A program made the position numbers and the translations under genes. From DATKQI01 sp035532755 (GTDB lineage Bacteria > Pseudomonadota > Alphaproteobacteria > Acetobacterales > Acetobacteraceae), in the NCBI GenBank assembly GCA_035532755.1, contig DATKQI010000225.1:1-8644 (forward strand): DNA of 8,644 nt, written 5' to 3'. This document shows positions 7,159-8,644 of this stretch, one piece after another; the stretch's first letter is position 1; every line of letters starts with the position of its first letter. The notes under the pieces were generated by a model. It searched no databases and had not been told where the DNA came from. It worked only from the letters and a program-made list of their open reading frames with translations.

Positions 7159-7476
7159 CCCCTTGTGTTGACTATGGCTGCACGCTGTGCCTGCACGGGC
7201 GGGCGCGCCTGCAACCAAGGGGAGCCCGGCGCCGCGGGTGCGGACAAACCCGCCACGACCATCCCATCGGGCCTTCGGCGACAGACCCCAAGACGGCGTG
7301 AGGTTGGCGGCGGCGGATCATCTGCCCGGCCAGTGCGCCGGCACCCGGATGGTTTACCGGGCGGCGAGGATCAGCCTCAGGGTCGCCGCGCCCGCGCCGA
7401 GGCAGACGAGCAGCCGGCGCGCGTGGCGGACCACGCGTCTCGGCAGACCGATCCGCCGGAAGCGTAGCGCCGTCAT
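7159..7476 (-). mobile_element. Remnant of an IS1380-like insertion sequence (terminal part)
   Basis: About 35 bases after opgH the sequence CCCCTTGTGTTGACTATGG (7159-7177) looks like a terminal repeat of an IS1380-type element, which typically begins with CC. The following GC-rich non-coding stretch leads, on the minus strand, to a short transposase-like C-terminus ending at 7354. This gives the order expected at the 3' end of such an element: transposase end, short non-coding tail, terminal repeat. No matching opposite end is found in the window, and similarity to the transposase stops near 7476, so the element is truncated. The family name rests on recall of the typical end sequence and the RHARR-type protein motif; no alignment was run. 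Confidence 0.45.
7354..7476 (-). pseudogene. Transposase C-terminal fragment (IS1380-like)
   Basis: The last 40 codons of a minus-strand frame encode a basic and hydrophobic peptide with the block LPRRVVRHARRLLVCLGAG. It resembles the C-terminal end of DDE transposases of the IS1380 type, which carry an xxRxVRHARR-like motif followed by a hydrophobic patch. Upstream of the ATG at 7474-7476 (minus strand) the frame stays open to 7803 but its translation no longer looks like protein, and the opposite strand there carries a more protein-like reading. The DDE catalytic core is absent, so the fragment cannot act. It may equally be a chance reading. Confidence 0.35.
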
Positions 7477-7680
7477 CCGCCCGGTTTCGAGGCGGAGCTT
7501 GTCGCGGCCCGGCTGGCGGCGCCGAACTGGCTGGAGGCGCACGAGAGATACGTGCTCAATCCACTGTCTCACGACCCGCTGACGCAGCTCCCCGCCGCCG
7601 ATGTCGAGGCGGCAATCCACGCTGTGGAGGCGCTCGTCCGTGCCAGCGGCAACGCCCGTGGCGCGGCGCCGAGCCGGTGA
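7468..7680 (+). pseudogene. Orphan C-terminal coding fragment, unrecognised
   Basis: Directly after a TAG at 7465-7467 the same plus-strand frame reads 70 codons to a TGA at 7678-7680, with a protein-like helical composition: PGFEAELVAARLAAPNWLEA, then HERYVLNPLSHDPLTQLP and AADVEAAIHAVEALVRASGN. The alternation of charged and Ala/Leu residues suggests two or three amphipathic helices, as at the C-terminal end of a larger protein. There is no ATG; the only start-like codon in the frame is GTG at 7543, without a clear ribosome binding site. I do not recognise the family. It is most likely the tail of a gene cut off by the IS1380-like insertion or by a deletion, with the join near 7468-7477. 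Confidence 0.4.
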
Positions 7681-7829
7681 CCAATATACCGCGCTGGCGG
7701 CGTTCGCAGGCGCCGGGACCGTCGGCGTTCGGGCGCGTGCGATGCATGACATCTGCACCAGAAATTGCGCCCGAACAGCGGCCGCGCTGCACGAACCGTG
7801 CATGAATCCGGGCGGCCGAGTAGACCCGG
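7681..7829. other. Non-coding junction between the orphan fragment and the IS110 remnant
   Basis: No reading frame here is convincing on either strand. A perfect palindrome, TGCACG-AAC-CGTGCA, lies at 7788-7802. In the frame of the following transposase, 7806-7829 reads IRAAE, stop, TR, which may be a decayed continuation of the transposase; another stop lies at 7803-7805. The missing N-terminal half is not found in any frame. Confidence 0.4.
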
Positions 7830-8297
7830 ATGCACGCGCTGGTCGTGCAGATCACCGTCCACGATGCGGTCTGCAAGCGCTTCATGAGCATTCCCGGCGT
7901 CGGTCCGGTGACCGCTTTGGCGTCCAAGACCGCGGTCGATGCGCCGGAGCGGTTCGTCCGATCGCGCGACGTCGGCGCGCATTTCGGTCTTGCGCCGAAG
8001 CGCGAGCAGTCCGGCACGTCGATCGATTTTGACGGCCACATCTCGCGCCAGGGGGACAAGGAGATGCGCACATTGCTCTATGAGGCGGCGAGCTGTCTGC
8101 TGACCCGCAGCAAGGCGTGGACCAGCCTCAAGACGTGGGGGATGAAGCTCGCCCGGCATCGCGGCCACAAGCGGGCGGTCACCGCGGTGGCGCGCAAGCT
8201 CGCTGTCATCATGCACGCGATGTGGCGTGACGGCACCGATTTCCGCTTCGCGGCCGTGCAGCCGGAGGCGGCGGCGACGGCGCTGGTGCCGGCATGA
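7830..8297 (+). pseudogene. IS110-family transposase, C-terminal half only
   Basis: The 155 residues match the C-terminal transposase domain (Transposase_20, IS116/IS110/IS902 type). Visible are MSIPGVGPVTALA at 19-31 with the helix-hairpin-helix-like PGVGP, DAPERFVRSRDVGAHFGLAPKR, QSG at 60-62 including the serine that I take to be the conserved catalytic one of IS110 recombinases, GHISRQGDKEMRTLLYEAA at 69-87, and ARKLAVIMHAMWRDGTDF near the end. The RuvC-like DEDD domain of about 150-200 residues that should precede it is missing, and stop codons lie just upstream in the same frame at 7803 and 7821. It is therefore a truncated, presumably dead copy; the ATG at 7830 is internal to the original gene. 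In intact members this protein joins DNA ends guided by a bridge RNA from the element's non-coding end. Confidence 0.85.
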
Positions 8298-8644
8298 CGA
8301 CGGCACGCTGAGAGCAACGGGACAACACGAGATCCGCCTGCGGGCGGAGCTGCGACCGGTGGGTCTGATGAGGCTGGAGAGCGCGATATCTTGCCTGCTG
8401 TCGGGCGGTCCAACGACCGCCGGAACGCGTGGGACTGAATGCGCCACGCCACCTTCCCGACGCCGACATGTACCCCTGCGGCCATCGCAACCGCTGCAGG
8501 ATCAGAACACGCACGAGTGCATGGACCACCAGGCGCAGACGATCGCAGGAAAGCGTGGCGGAATGCCGCCTATCGTAGTAGAAAGAGCAATAGAGGATGT
8601 GCGATACTATGTCACGAAAGCACAACCTGAGTGTCCGTCCGGGA
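8298..8644 (+). other. Non-coding 3' flank of the IS110 remnant with two hairpins
   Basis: I find no gene in these 347 bases; the frames on both strands lack protein-like character and ribosome binding sites. Two perfect hairpins stand out: TCCGCC (8333-8338) with GGCGGA (8343-8348), and GGCGGTC (8404-8410) with GACCGCC (8415-8421) around CAAC. The stretch is probably the 3' non-coding end of the IS110 element, but I cannot place its boundary. The right edge of the window cuts whatever follows. Confidence 0.5.
8404..8421 (+). repeat. Strong 7-bp hairpin downstream of the IS110 remnant
   Basis: GGCGGTC and GACCGCC form a perfect 7-base-pair stem with a CAAC loop, 107 bases after the transposase stop. 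No T-run follows. With the hairpin at 8333-8348 it could be part of a structured RNA in the element's 3' end. Confidence 0.45.

Noticed and set aside
6065..7171. A 368-codon plus-strand frame inside opgH
   Set aside because: It is a +1 shadow rich in Arg, Ala, Gly and Pro; the opgH frame carries all the family motifs.
8439..8630. A 63-codon plus-strand frame near the right edge
   Set aside because: There is no ribosome binding site and no family resemblance, and it lies in the likely non-coding flank of the IS110 remnant.
1..8644. CRISPR arrays, tRNA or rRNA genes
   Set aside because: I saw no regularly spaced repeats, tRNA-like cloverleaf or rRNA signature on either strand.

Overview
The window is a high-GC stretch that reads like an alphaproteobacterial chromosome, most plausibly Acetobacteraceae or another Rhodospirillales member. 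That placement is an inference from gene families, GC-rich codon use and insertion-sequence types, not from a marker gene. It holds five recognisable genes followed by about 1.5 kb of insertion-sequence debris.

Positions 1-789 (minus strand) carry the N-terminal part of a periplasmic multi-haem cytochrome c. It has a signal peptide and two CXXCH haem sites and runs off the left edge. It belongs to the cytochrome subunit type found with membrane-bound alcohol, gluconate and other flavin- or PQQ-dependent dehydrogenases. A divergent intergenic region (790-1010) follows and contains a nested inverted-repeat structure at 847-916. On the plus strand come a two-domain PRC-barrel protein (1011-1781) and then, 38 bases later, a sugar porter family MFS transporter (1820-3175).

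After a 200-base gap lies a compact osmoregulated periplasmic glucan (OPG) locus: an OpgG/OpgD-type protein with a Tat-like signal (3379-4929) overlapping opgH, the membrane glucan glucosyltransferase (4917-7124). OpgH would build and export a beta-glucan backbone at the inner membrane, and the OpgG/D protein would act on it in the periplasm. The sugar porter and cytochrome could belong to the same envelope and periplasmic carbohydrate economy, but the sequence does not prove this.

From about 7159 to the right edge the DNA is degraded accessory sequence. It contains an IS1380-like end with a minus-strand transposase C-terminus remnant, an unrecognised orphan coding fragment (7468-7680), and an IS110-family transposase that has lost its N-terminal catalytic domain (7830-8297). 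Behind that is a non-coding 3' flank with two hairpins. I found no clear evidence for a new defence or other undescribed system. The items most worth checking are the structured intergenic element at 847-916, the leader ORF that touches the opgG/D start, and the layered IS remnants.
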